Source of the DNA: Streptosporangiaceae bacterium
Lineage (GTDB): Bacteria; Actinomycetota; Actinomycetes; Streptosporangiales; Streptosporangiaceae
DNA length: 55,462 nucleotides
Assembly (NCBI GenBank): GCA_030041275.1
Contig: JASHOE010000213.1
Span: 1-55,462, forward strand
Reading direction: 5' to 3'
Positions 43,423-52,498 of the stretch are shown piece after piece. The notes beneath the pieces were generated by a model, which had not been told where the DNA came from, searched no databases, and was given only the letters and a program-made list of their open reading frames with translations. Each line of letters begins with the position of its first letter. Within the stretch, counting starts at the first letter, position 1. The translations under genes were made by a program, and so were the position numbers.

Positions 43423-43599
43423 CGTGCGTTTCGCCTTGTCTCGTCCTGCTGGCGATGCGCATCGTAGAGCGGCACGCCAGGGCGGCGAAACTGACTTTTG
43501 GCAACACCCAGACTGGCGCAGCCTTGGCCCCTGTCAATCAGGACCTCGGACAGCAACAGCAACGGCGCCGACGAGTGGCTGTGCCCCAAGGGCAGACCT

Positions 43600-43697
43600 A
43601 GGCTCGCGCTGTCACCGGGTACGGCCAGCACGCCGCCATCGAACTTGCCGCGGCACTCGGCGAACAGAACATGGGCGTCGTATCAGGCGGCGCCTAG
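43600..43697 (+). pseudogene. dprA fragment 1
   Basis: The frame reads SR(A)VTGYGQHAAIELAAALG then EQNMGVVSGGA and stops at TAG. It aligns with DprA SRAATGYGQHVAIEMAAAL and KGTATVSGGAY, with a 2-base gap after SR. It is closer to fragment 2 (48.2 kb) than to the intact dprA. It ends at the same codon region (SGG) as fragment 2. The regulator gene on the other strand runs through its last 15 bp. Confidence 0.85.
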
Positions 43698-46652
43698 GTG
43701 TACTGAGCCCAATAAGCGCTCGGCGCCAACGTTTTTCACGGGCACGGACGCCGACGTGGAACGTGGGCTAGTGGCGGTAAGGGCCTGAGGCGCTATAGCA
43801 GCGAGCGCGGCAAGAGCTTGGTCCGGGACCAGGCCGCGGGGGAGCAGGGCGGCCTGGTCTACTAGCCGCTGATGTGCATCGGCCCCGATCTGGTTGATAA
43901 TCCGTTGCTCAAGCTGGTAGTAGCGCGAGATGTCGTCACCGGAGACCTGCGGGGCGGACGGGTCGAGGCTCGCGCTGGCAAGTAGCAGTGCTGCGTCGTG
44001 GGGGCGGCCGACTGCCTCTAGTAGCTCGGCGAGTATGCGCAGGCTGGTCCACAACTGCGGCCATCCGTTGCGGCGGCGCAGTTGGTGCAGCAGCTCGGGA
44101 AATGCCCGCAGCGCCTGGTCGTGCAGACCGAGCCTGACCATAGCGGACACGAGCGCGATGCGGGCGACCTCGGCGATCTGGGCCGTCCGGCCGGCCTCGG
44201 CCTGGCTGACGGCGAGTTCGAGCATCTCGACGGCCGCGGCGGGGTCTTCCAGCAGCCTGACTTCACCCATTGCGTACGTGGCAAAGGCCCCGGCTGGGCC
44301 AGCGCCGTGGGCCGCTGCCAGGGCCAGTTCGGCGTGCTGCCGCGCAGTCACCTGGTCGGAGTGATAACAGGCGAGCAGGGCGCATGACGCATGCGCGTCG
44401 ACGAGCACCGGGGCCGATACACCGGGAAGCTCGAGCAGCTTCTGCCAGTGGCGCATCGACTCTGCGTGCTCGCCGCGGTATAGGCACGCCACTCCGAGCG
44501 CGTACAGGGCCATGCATTCCTCATCGGGGGTCGATGCGATTGCCAGTGCCTGCTCGCCGAGCCGGTGCGCCTCATCCAGATCGCCGAGCTGGGCGGCGTT
44601 CAGCGCGCCAGACGCTCCAGCGAGTGCAGCCACCGGGGCGGTGGCCAGGCGCGGGTCACAGGCCACGTCCCGCGCAAGCTTCTGCAGTTCGCCGTCGAGC
44701 ACCCAGTGGTTGCACCAGCCCAGGGCAGCGGTGATCGAGCCTGCCAGCTCGAGCTCACCCGCACCGAGCGCCGCACGAGCTGCGGCGAGCAGGTCAGCGC
44801 GATTGGCTAGGAGCTTACGCAGCAGGTCGCCGGCACCTCCGGCGCGGATGTCGGCGGCCGCGGCCGCCGACAGGTCGCGGATCCAGCCGGCGTGCGCGGC
44901 ACGGGTGGCCAGGGCTGCGCCTTCGGCCTGGAGCTGTTCGTCGGCGTAGGCGCGCACGATCGCCAGCAACTGGTACTGTGCCTCGCCATGCTGATGCGTG
45001 ACCTGCAGTAGGGACGTTTCCGCGAGGCGGGCTACGTGCGCTGCGGCCGCCGGCCCGCCGACGTGCTCGACCGCGTCGAGGTCGAAGTCGGCAGCGAACA
45101 CCGAGAGTCTTGCCAGCAGTTGCTGCTCGTGGCCGCCGAGCAGGCTCCAGGAACGGTCGAGCACCGCTCGCATGCCGCCTTCGGCGTCCGCGAGCATGTC
45201 CAGATCGCCTAGCCGGTCTAGGACGGGCGTGAGGCCGATCGTCGCCGCTTGTGCTGCTGCGAGTTCGATGGCCAGCGGCACTCCGTCGAGCCGACGGCAC
45301 ACTGCTCCGCCGAGCGTCACGGTTTGTGCGGTCACCGGGAAGCTGGGGCGCAGCCGACGCAGCCGGTCGATGAACAGCCGGACCGGCGCACTGTCGCGCA
45401 GCTTCTGTGTTGGGCCGTCTTCGGCCTCGGTGGGCAGCGGATCCAGCGGCAGCACCTGTTCGTCTGGTAGTCCCAGCCTTTGTCGGCTGGTGGCGATGAT
45501 CCGTACCTGCGGGCAAGCGCGCAGCACGGCTTTCACCAGCTTGCGGGCGTCGGCTAGCACGTGCTCGCAGTTGTCGATCACGAGAAGCTGCGTACCGCCG
45601 CCGAGGTACTCGCTCACCGCAGCCACCGGTGTGCCGACTCGGACATCCACGCCGAGGGCGGCAGCGACGGCGCTGTCGACGCTGCCTGTCGGCACGCCGC
45701 CGAGTTCGACCACAGCAATGGGCATCTGCAGCTGGGCCGCGAGTTCGCCCAGCGACTCGGCGACAAGCCGCGTCTTGCCGACGCCGCCGATGCCGGTGAC
45801 CGTGACCAGTCGGTTGCTTGCTGCTGCCTCGGCCAGGGCCGCCAGGTCGGTGTCGCGGCCGACTAGCGGTGTCGAGACGGCGAACCAGTGCGGCAGCTGC
45901 GGCACCGGCCCTGGAGGTGCGGGCAGCTCGTTGCGAAGGATCCGGCCCTGCAGGTCTTGCAAAGCCGGCGAGGGGTCGAGCCCGAACTCCGCGGTGAGGC
46001 CGCGCCGGTACCGATCGTAGACGTGCAGCGCCTCGGTTGCCCGGCCTGATCCGCCCAGCGCGCGCATGATCAGTTCTATGCTCCGCTCGCGCCACGGCTC
46101 GCTGGCTTGCAGCACTTCGAGCTGCGCAATGGCTTCGGTAACGCGCCCAGTGCGCAGCGAGACATCCGCGTAGTCCTCGATTGCGGCAGCGCGCAGTTCG
46201 TTCAGTCGCGCCGCCTCAGTACTGGCGAACTCGCGATCGGCGAATTCGGCGTACGCGGGGCCGCGCCACAGTGCGAGAGCCGCGTACAGCAGTCCTGCAG
46301 CGGCGGCATCCGGGGCGTGGGCCGCCCGCTCGCGCAACGCTTCGAATCGCAGCGCATCCACGTCGTCGGCGGCTACGTTCAGCCGGTATCCGGAAATGTC
46401 TCCGCTGATCGCTTCCGCGCCTAGTGCAGTGCGCAGCCGGGAAATCACAGTCTGCAGGGCAGCCTTCGGGTTGTCCGGGAGTAGCTCGCGCCAGGCCGCA
46501 TCGACAAGCTCGTCTGCCGGCACCGGCCTCCCTGCGCGCGCCAGCAGCGCAGCAAGCACGGCCCGCTGGCGGCTGCTGGGCAGCGGGAGGGGAGAGCCGT
46601 CCCGGTCTGCCTCTAGCGTGCCGAGCACCCAAAACACCGGCAATGTGTGCAC
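43683..46652 (-). CDS. SARP-type regulator with BTAD and ATPase domains
   Basis: Transcription factor of 989 aa. DNA-binding winged helix residues 5-95 (FWVLGTLEADRDGSPLPLPS...ALLARAGRPVPADELVDAAW), BTAD about 100-240 (LWRGPAYAEFADREFASTEA, RATEALHVYDRYRRGL), then an NTPase with Walker A GIGGVGKTRL and Walker B LLVIDNCEHVL, and a long C-terminal TPR-like region. GTG 46652 is preferred; the extra 28 residues upstream would cross the promoter. It is divergent from the FAD oxidoreductase, with heptamer repeats between them, and probably activates that gene and itself. Confidence 0.9.
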   Translation of the reverse strand: MHTLPVFWVLGTLEADRDGSPLPLPSSRQRAVLAALLARAGRPVPADELVDAAWRELLPDNPKAALQTVISRLRTALGAEAISGDISGYRLNVAADDVDALRFEALRERAAHAPDAAAAGLLYAALALWRGPAYAEFADREFASTEAARLNELRAAAIEDYADVSLRTGRVTEAIAQLEVLQASEPWRERSIELIMRALGGSGRATEALHVYDRYRRGLTAEFGLDPSPALQDLQGRILRNELPAPPGPVPQLPHWFAVSTPLVGRDTDLAALAEAAASNRLVTVTGIGGVGKTRLVAESLGELAAQLQMPIAVVELGGVPTGSVDSAVAAALGVDVRVGTPVAAVSEYLGGGTQLLVIDNCEHVLADARKLVKAVLRACPQVRIIATSRQRLGLPDEQVLPLDPLPTEAEDGPTQKLRDSAPVRLFIDRLRRLRPSFPVTAQTVTLGGAVCRRLDGVPLAIELAAAQAATIGLTPVLDRLGDLDMLADAEGGMRAVLDRSWSLLGGHEQQLLARLSVFAADFDLDAVEHVGGPAAAAHVARLAETSLLQVTHQHGEAQYQLLAIVRAYADEQLQAEGAALATRAAHAGWIRDLSAAAAADIRAGGAGDLLRKLLANRADLLAAARAALGAGELELAGSITAALGWCNHWVLDGELQKLARDVACDPRLATAPVAALAGASGALNAAQLGDLDEAHRLGEQALAIASTPDEECMALYALGVACLYRGEHAESMRHWQKLLELPGVSAPVLVDAHASCALLACYHSDQVTARQHAELALAAAHGAGPAGAFATYAMGEVRLLEDPAAAVEMLELAVSQAEAGRTAQIAEVARIALVSAMVRLGLHDQALRAFPELLHQLRRRNGWPQLWTSLRILAELLEAVGRPHDAALLLASASLDPSAPQVSGDDISRYYQLEQRIINQIGADAHQRLVDQAALLPRGLVPDQALAALAAIAPQALTATSPRSTSASVPVKNVGAERLLGSVHLGAA

Positions 46653-46669
46653 GGCCCCATTATCCCGGC

Positions 46670-46687
46670 GTGAAAGAGCGGTGAAAG
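46670..46687. promoter_or_regulatory. SARP-type direct repeat
   Basis: GTGAAAG occurs at 46670-46676 and 46681-46687, an 11-bp period. SARP activators bind such heptamers, separated by four bases. It lies between the regulator and the monooxygenase gene. Confidence 0.65.
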
Positions 46688-46734
46688 CGACCGCTGGCAG
46701 CCTGAGGGCACCACTGATCTGCGAGGAGGTACTC

Positions 46735-47985
46735 ATGAACTCGACGGACCCGGAGAGAGACCGTGCGCGCCCGGCGCGACGCTACGACGCGATCGTTGTC
46801 GGCGCACGTTGCGCAGGCGCCACGACCGCGATGCTGTTGGCCACCAAAGGCTACGACGTGCTGCTCGCCGACCGGGCGACCTTCCCGTCGGACACCGTCT
46901 CGACGCACGTGATCCACCCGCAGGGTCTGATGGCGCTGCAACGGTGGGGGCTGCTGGAAGATCTCGTCACGACCGGCTGTCCGTGGCTGCCGACGTACAC
47001 GTTCGACTTCGGGCCGGTTGTGATTACCGGAACGCCGACCGCCCCGGACGGCACCGCCGGGGCATACGCGCCGCGCCGGATCGTCCTGGACGAGATGCTC
47101 GTCCGTGCTGCCGAAAAGGCCGGTGCTGAGCTGCGCGAGGGGTTCAGCGTCTCGGAACTGATCTTCGACGGGGAACGGGTTGTCGGCGTTCGTGGGCGCG
47201 CAGGCGGCGGAGCGCACGTGAGCGAATACGCTCGGGTGGTCATCGGCGCCGACGGTGTGCACTCGCGCGTGGCTGAGCAAGTGCACGCACCGCGTTATCG
47301 CGAGGGCCCTGTGTTGGCCAGTGCCTACTACGCGTACTGGTCGGGTGTGCCCGCTACGGGAGCCCAGTGGATTATCCGGCCAGGCCGCGGTTTCGGCCTG
47401 ATCCCGACCAACGACGACATGACCCTGGTTCTCGCCGCCTGGCCGCAGGCTGAGGTGGCCAAGGTGAAAGAAGACCTGCAGGGAAACTATCTGCGCGAGG
47501 TTACTGCAGCCATGGGCGGTCGGCTTGACCGCGGGCGGCAGGAAACGCGGGTCGTGGGGGAGGGAGTGCCGAACAGGTTCCTGACCCCGTACGGGCCGGG
47601 CTGGGCGCTGGTCGGTGACGCTGGATACGCCAGGGACCCAGTCACGGCGCAGGGCATCACCGACGCCTTCCGTGACGCAGAGATGTGCGCCGACGCGCTC
47701 GACTCGGCCTGGCGTGGCAGCTGCGGCTACGACGACGCGCTGACCCATTACCAGCAGCGCCGCGATGAGTGCGCGCTACCCATGTATGAGTTCACCGGTC
47801 GGCTCGCGAACCTGGCGGTGCCCCCGCCGCCTGAGATGCAGAGACTGCTGGGCGCGATCGTCGGCAAGCAACGGGCCATGGACGCGTTCGCTAGCATGTT
47901 CGCCGGTGCTCTGCCGGTGCAGGTGTTCTTCGACCCCGCGCGTATCGCATCCCTGATCGGTACGGACACGAGCGTCTCGGGGTGA
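46735..47985 (+). CDS. FAD-dependent monooxygenase/reductase (geranylgeranyl-reductase-like fold)
   Basis: Protein of 416 aa. The FAD site is YDAIVVGARCAGATTAMLLATKGYDVLLAD (GxGxxG form with G-A-R-C-A-G), then DTVSTHVIHPQG, the middle ARVVIGADGVHSRVAEQV with the DG motif, and the second FAD motif GWALVGDAGYARDPVTAQGI. These are marks of group A flavin monooxygenases and related reductases. The NAD(P)H partner is unknown. GAGGAGGT stands before ATG 46735. It is divergent from a SARP regulator, so it may be a tailoring enzyme for a specialised metabolite (inference). Confidence 0.88.
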   Translation: MNSTDPERDRARPARRYDAIVVGARCAGATTAMLLATKGYDVLLADRATFPSDTVSTHVIHPQGLMALQRWGLLEDLVTTGCPWLPTYTFDFGPVVITGTPTAPDGTAGAYAPRRIVLDEMLVRAAEKAGAELREGFSVSELIFDGERVVGVRGRAGGGAHVSEYARVVIGADGVHSRVAEQVHAPRYREGPVLASAYYAYWSGVPATGAQWIIRPGRGFGLIPTNDDMTLVLAAWPQAEVAKVKEDLQGNYLREVTAAMGGRLDRGRQETRVVGEGVPNRFLTPYGPGWALVGDAGYARDPVTAQGITDAFRDAEMCADALDSAWRGSCGYDDALTHYQQRRDECALPMYEFTGRLANLAVPPPPEMQRLLGAIVGKQRAMDAFASMFAGALPVQVFFDPARIASLIGTDTSVSG

Positions 47986-48000
47986 CCATTCCAGTGCTGC

Positions 48001-48255
48001 ACCCAGCTGCGGAAGTCATGCCGGCTGGTCATGTCCAGCGACGCGGAGTGGCCGACCCAGCTGGATGACCTGGGTGACGCCCGGCCGCTGCTGTTGTGGC
48101 TGCGCGGTTCGGCGAACCTGAGGCTCACGTGCGTGAACTCGGTGTCGATCGTCGGCTCCCGCGCTGCCACCGGCTACGGCCAGCACGTCGCCATCGAACT
48201 TGCCGCGGCACTCGGCGATGCAGAACGTCGGCGTCGTGTCAGGTGGGCCATACGC
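48001..48255 (+). pseudogene. dprA fragment 2
   Basis: It reads TQLRKSCRLVMSSDAEWPTQ, LDDLGDARPLLLWLRGSANL, RLTCVNSVSIVGSRAATGYG and QHVAIELAAALG, then after a frameshift QNVGVVSGGPYA, where similarity ends. Bases 48038-48134 are identical over 97 bp to 49689-49785 of intact dprA; flanking parts differ clearly more. It is not functional. Confidence 0.9.
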
Positions 48256-48318
48256 TACGAAAACCCAACAACGCTCACCTAGCGTCGCGGAATCAGCTCG
48301 CGCCTTGCTTTGGCCTGG

Positions 48319-49056
48319 TTATCGTGGCTGACAGACCGAGACATGGCCGGGACTTGCGGAGTTGAACGGCTGACGGTCCCAGCCGTCGTACCGATCCCGC
48401 AGCTTCAGGCCAGCCTGACCGGCCATTAGGTCCAATTCCGCTGGCCAGGAATAGCGGATGGCAACGGGCCGCATGTGGATGCCTTGCTGGTCGAAGGTGA
48501 TGACCTGGGTCGTGACTCGCTGGGCGGCGGCATCGTGACGGGACAGTTCCAGGACCGCGGAATCCTCGGTAACCTCCTGGACAGCCGCTGCCTGGCCGCG
48601 GTGGAAGCGGGTCGTGTCCGGGACGAAACACTCGATGACGAAGAACCCGCCCGGTTCGAGCACTCGCGCCACGTTGCCGAAGCACTGGGCCTGCTTGTCG
48701 TGGCTGAGCAGGCCGAACAGCGTATTGAAGATCAGGTAGACCAGCCGGTACGGGCCGGTGACCCCGACCTCGGCCATATCGCCGATGGTGACCCGGATAG
48801 CATCACCGCCCGGTTTGGCGCGCAGCCGATCCACCATGGCCTGCGAGGCATCGATGCCGTGCACCATGACGTCTCGCGCCGCGAGCGGGAGCGCCACCCG
48901 GCCGGTGCCGATAGCCAGCTCCAGTGCCCGGCCGCCGCCATTCATCAGCCCGGCCAGGAAGTCCACGGCAGCAACCGGGTCGCGTCCGGCGAACCGCTGG
49001 TCATAAACCGCCGCCCACCGATCACCGTAGAACGCCGCATCATCAAAGCCAGCCAT
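48319..49056 (-). CDS. Class I SAM-dependent methyltransferase
   Basis: Protein of 245 aa. A short N-terminus (MAGFDDAAFYGDRWAAVYDQ) leads to motif I ALELAIGTGRVALPL, motif II VHGIDASQAMVDRL, then VTIGDMAEV, YLIFNTLFGLL and RVLEPGGFFVIECFVPD. The DAAFYGDRWAxxYD start and these motifs suggest an ubiE/MenG-like methyltransferase. ATG 49056 was preferred because the longer reading adds residues absent in relatives. It lies between dprA fragment 2 and intact dprA. Confidence 0.85.
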   Translation of the reverse strand: MAGFDDAAFYGDRWAAVYDQRFAGRDPVAAVDFLAGLMNGGGRALELAIGTGRVALPLAARDVMVHGIDASQAMVDRLRAKPGGDAIRVTIGDMAEVGVTGPYRLVYLIFNTLFGLLSHDKQAQCFGNVARVLEPGGFFVIECFVPDTTRFHRGQAAAVQEVTEDSAVLELSRHDAAAQRVTTQVITFDQQGIHMRPVAIRYSWPAELDLMAGQAGLKLRDRYDGWDRQPFNSASPGHVSVCQPR

Positions 49057-49405
49057 GGTGGCTACCAAAGCAGCACGCGGCGGCCAATGCCAGCTGATTA
49101 CCGCGGGCACAAATCGGGTGCGTCAGTGACGCGCGGCTCCATGCCGTGCTGACCCGGCTGACCCACAGACGGGCAGGGAACAGGCCGCCAGTATCCGACG
49201 CCCTGCTGCCCAGGGAACGCTGCTGCACGGCGAGCATGATCGTAAGTGAACTAGTTAGGGCATGTCCAAACGCGAACTAGGGAACCGATTGCCCGAGCGC
49301 GGCTGTCCACATCGCGGGCTGTCGCTGGCCAGTTGTCCACAGCTGCGGACGTGGATCGGCAGCCCGGCCGCGCGCCCGGCAGGATCGTGGCCGGAGGTGG
49401 TCACG

Positions 49406-50563
49406 ATGACGACTCCGGACGGCGAGCGGCGGGCCCGGGTCGCGCTGAGCTTCCTGGCCAAGCCGGGAGACCCGGTGCTCGGCGCCGCGCTGCGGACCCG
49501 GACGGCAAGCGAGGTGCTCGCGCTGGTCACCGGGGCAGACGCCGACGGTGAGGCTCTACTGGCGGGCGAGGCCGAGGACGCCGCATTAGGTCGGGCCGTG
49601 CCACGGTGGCGGGACCGGCTCGGCGAGATTCCCAGCACTACCCAGCTGGCGGCCTGGCAAGACCGCGGGTTTCGGCTGATCGTCCCCGGCGACGCGGAGT
49701 GGCCGACCCAGCTGGATGACCTGGGTGACGCCCGGCCGCTGCTGTTGTGGCTGCGCGGTTCGGCGAACCTGAGGCTCACGTGCGTCAACTCGGTCGCCAT
49801 CGTCGGCTCCCGCGCAGCCACCGGGTACGGCCAGCACGTGGCCATCGAGATGGCCGCCGCCCTCGCCGAGAAAGGCACCGCTACGGTCAGCGGCGGCGCT
49901 TACGGGATCGATGCAGGCGCGCACCGGGGCGCGCTCGCAGCGGGAGGCGAGACGGTCGCGGTGCTCGCGGGCGGTCTGTCGTTCGGGTATCCGCAGGGCA
50001 ATAGTTCTCTATTCACGGCCATCGCGGCGCAGGGTGTGCTGGTCAGCGAGTGTCCGCCGGACGCGGGACCAACGAGGCCGGGGTTCCTGGTGCGGAACAG
50101 GATCATCGCGGCACTAAGCCGCGGCGTCGTTGTCGTCGAAGCTGCGCTGCGCAGCGGCGCGCTCAACTCCGCGAGGCACGCGAGGGAACTGTGCCGGCCA
50201 GTCATGGCGGTGCCGGGACCTGTCACGTCGGAGTACTCGGCTGGCTGCCACGAACTCATCAGAGACTACGGTTCGATGCTCGTCACCTGCGGGGCGGACG
50301 TTCTCGTTCATGTCGCGCTCCCGATAGCCGGCTTGCCATCCGCCGGGCCGCGGTCCGGGCCGAGCACGGCGCGAGACGTGCTGGATCCAGTCGCTGTGGC
50401 GGTGCTGGAGGAGGTTCCTATCCGTGGCGGCCGCGGCCCGGCGAGCATTGCCGTGCGCGCCGGGGTTGATCTCGACACCGCACTGCGATGCCTCGGTGAA
50501 CTCGCTGCGAACGGCTTCGTGGAGCGCTGCGACCGTGGCTGGCGGCAAAGAAATGCGAGCTGA
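49406..50563 (+). CDS. dprA: DNA-processing protein A (recombination mediator)
   Basis: Protein of 385 aa. N-terminal SAM-like part (ALSFLAKPGDPVLGAAL), Rossmann fold with SVAIVGSRAATGYGQH, SGGAYGIDAGAHRGAL, VLAGGLSFGYPQGNSSLF, VSECPPDAGPTRPGFLVRNR, EAALRSGALNSARHA and VPGPV, then a C-terminal winged helix-like domain (RGGRGPASIAVRAGVDLDTA). DprA loads RecA on incoming single-stranded DNA in competent bacteria. GGAGGTGG before ATG 49406 decides the start; the longer open frame to 49262 is spacer. In relatives comM and dprA are adjacent. Confidence 0.94.
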   Translation: MTTPDGERRARVALSFLAKPGDPVLGAALRTRTASEVLALVTGADADGEALLAGEAEDAALGRAVPRWRDRLGEIPSTTQLAAWQDRGFRLIVPGDAEWPTQLDDLGDARPLLLWLRGSANLRLTCVNSVAIVGSRAATGYGQHVAIEMAAALAEKGTATVSGGAYGIDAGAHRGALAAGGETVAVLAGGLSFGYPQGNSSLFTAIAAQGVLVSECPPDAGPTRPGFLVRNRIIAALSRGVVVVEAALRSGALNSARHARELCRPVMAVPGPVTSEYSAGCHELIRDYGSMLVTCGADVLVHVALPIAGLPSAGPRSGPSTARDVLDPVAVAVLEEVPIRGGRGPASIAVRAGVDLDTALRCLGELAANGFVERCDRGWRQRNAS

Positions 50564-50606
50564 AGACGGACCAGGCGGGGCAGCTACGGAGATGGGCGGC
50601 AGCGGC

Positions 50607-52238
50607 TCACAGCACGACCGGCGGCCACAGGTTGTGCTGCGCGGCGATCGGGTCGCCCGCCCACTCCTGCATCGAGTCCAGGTTGTCGTTGGCCGGGTAC
50701 TTGGCTGCGGCGGGGCCGTCGGCGAAAGCGTTAAGAAGGTTCGTGCCGACCTGCGTGGTGAACGCCCAGGTCTCCTTGTTAACGCCGTAGATGTGGATCT
50801 GGCTCATCGACGCGACGAAGCGCATCGTTCCGCTGTTGAAGACGCCAGCGCCACTGGTCGTGGTGTAGTAAGCCGCGTCGGAGTAGCTGTTTACGCCCCG
50901 GCAGGTCAGCGGGGAATGGGACAGCACCTCGATGGGACGCTGCACCGGATAGTCCGGGTTCACCCGGTCGTACTCGATGCCCACCAGGCCGGGGATGCTG
51001 GTGCCCTTCTGCGCACCGGTACCAGCGAAAACCCAGGAGTCCGGAGACGCGACGACGAAGTTCGCGTTCGCGGGATTGGACTCATACAGGGTGCCGGTCA
51101 GCGAAGACTCCGGGTCCGGGTTGGGCGGCTCTCGCCAGTCGCTGGTCACGGCCGCGTTGTTGACCCCGTACATCGGATCTTGCGTGTAGCTGGTCTTGTA
51201 GCAGATGACGAGCCGGTTCTGGCCGAGCGGTGTGCTGTCGAGCCGGGTCCGCCGGAACATAGTGTTCGCGCCCATAAAAGCGACATTGACCCCGGCGTCT
51301 CTGGCGGCGGTCACATTGGCTCGCTCCGGCGGCGACCAGTACTCGTCGTGACCCAGGCAGAACAGCGCGCTGGCGCCTGTGAGCAACTGCGGGTCCGCCG
51401 CGATGTCCATGCTGGTCGTGTACGCCAGGGGCATGCCCAGCTTCTCGGCCAGCGAGATGAACTTCTGCTCGTGCCACGTGAAGTAATAGGCGCCGTTCGA
51501 GTCGAACGGCCGGTCCAGGCTCACCGCGAAGGACCGGTTGTTGTAGTCCGCGGTGCCGCCTGGACCGTTGTACAGGTCGTAACCGCCATAGGTGTTGTAC
51601 GCCTGCCAGGTGGCGGTGCTGTTCTTGATCACAGTTTTGCCTGCGGTGGTCGCGGACCTGACGGTCACCGGACAGTAGCGTTGTGGGCCGGTCTCAGCGT
51701 CCATCCGCAGCAGGTACGAGCCCTCGGGCCACTCGTCGGTGGGGATGACGAGGGACTGCTCCCAGCTGCAGGACACGGTGTTGGTCGCGCCGATCAGGCT
51801 GGACTGAGGCTGCTGGCGGCCGGGCGTGGTCGACGACGTCCAGACCAGGCGGGCATTGTCGCCGTTGTAGTACCCGATGCGGAACGCCCGGACCACGAAG
51901 GAGGGCGCGGTAGTCGATGCGTACAGCGTGATGGGCTGCCCTGGGAGCACGCTGGCCTGCCCGGCGTAGCCGATCATGTCGTTCGGCCCGCCCAGGTTCG
52001 TGATCCCCCAGTCCGCGTCACCAGGCAGCGCGTTCTCGCTGACGACGCGCTTGGCTTTCGGAGCCGCCCGCTTGCCAGCGTCGGACACCTTCTTGGCGCT
52101 GGAGCCGCCTGCGGCTAGCGCTTTGTCCGCTGCGATGGCGGCGACCGGCACCGCAGCTGCGGCGGCAGCAAAGCCGATGAACTTCCGCCGCGACGTGCCG
52201 CGCCGAGAGCGCGGCGGTGGCTCTTGGCGGTGCGTCAT
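50607..52238 (-). CDS. Tat-exported N,N-dimethylformamidase beta-subunit-like protein
   Basis: Protein of 543 aa. A twin-arginine signal (GTSRRKFIGFAAAAAAVPVAA) directs export. The mature part has a beta-rich N-terminal domain (IGYAGQASVLPGQPITLYAS, FRIGYYNGDNARLVW, WEQSLVIPTDEWPEGSYLLR), and a domain with WQAYNTYGGYDLYNG, FCLGHDEYWSPPERANV, VNVAFMGANTMFRRTR and WVFAGTGAQKG. This set matches N,N-dimethylformamidase large-subunit-like proteins. Iron-binding tyrosines and Glu of the DMFase are plausible but not proved here. ATG 52238 starts just before the twin arginines; the open frame extends a few codons upstream. It is convergent to dprA. Confidence 0.85.
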   Translation of the reverse strand: MTHRQEPPPRSRRGTSRRKFIGFAAAAAAVPVAAIAADKALAAGGSSAKKVSDAGKRAAPKAKRVVSENALPGDADWGITNLGGPNDMIGYAGQASVLPGQPITLYASTTAPSFVVRAFRIGYYNGDNARLVWTSSTTPGRQQPQSSLIGATNTVSCSWEQSLVIPTDEWPEGSYLLRMDAETGPQRYCPVTVRSATTAGKTVIKNSTATWQAYNTYGGYDLYNGPGGTADYNNRSFAVSLDRPFDSNGAYYFTWHEQKFISLAEKLGMPLAYTTSMDIAADPQLLTGASALFCLGHDEYWSPPERANVTAARDAGVNVAFMGANTMFRRTRLDSTPLGQNRLVICYKTSYTQDPMYGVNNAAVTSDWREPPNPDPESSLTGTLYESNPANANFVVASPDSWVFAGTGAQKGTSIPGLVGIEYDRVNPDYPVQRPIEVLSHSPLTCRGVNSYSDAAYYTTTSGAGVFNSGTMRFVASMSQIHIYGVNKETWAFTTQVGTNLLNAFADGPAAAKYPANDNLDSMQEWAGDPIAAQHNLWPPVVL

Positions 52239-52435
52239 GCTGCATAGCTTCCCACGATGAGGCGTCGCCCTCACCCGTTAGGTCGACACCTGGCACGTGT
52301 TCACGGGCATGCTTGACGGTCGGATTACTGGATCTTTACTTATGATTCGATCAACAACGGGAATCTCGGGCAGTGATCCGGGGGGAGCGAGACAGTCTGA
52401 CGACGAAAACAGGCCGCTGCACGTGAGATACGATT

Positions 52436-52463
52436 CAATCCTGCCCGATAGCGGGCAGGATTG
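52436..52463 (+). terminator. Perfect 12-bp hairpin before the small gene and glmS
   Basis: CAATCCTGCCCG (52436-52447) and CGGGCAGGATTG (52452-52463) pair perfectly with a 4-base loop, followed by TTGTTG. It lies 36 bp before the gene at 52499. It may be a terminator or an attenuator of the glmS unit. No gene is seen between 52239 and 52435. Confidence 0.7.
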
Positions 52464-52498
52464 TTGCAGTTAGGACCCTCGATAGCGATGATGGGTGG

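Noticed and set aside
44815..46095. Arg-rich second frame in the SARP regulator
   Set aside because: Codon-position shadow of the regulator; the composition is the usual high-GC artefact.
49262..49405. N-terminal extension of dprA
   Set aside because: No family similarity; GGAGGTGG before ATG 49406 marks the real start.
50424..52118. Plus-strand open frame of 564 codons
   Set aside because: Antisense to the dimethylformamidase-like gene, which has a Tat signal and recognisable motifs.
52239..52498. glmS ribozyme or riboswitch
   Set aside because: Only a simple hairpin is visible and glmS is one gene further on; no ribozyme core seen.
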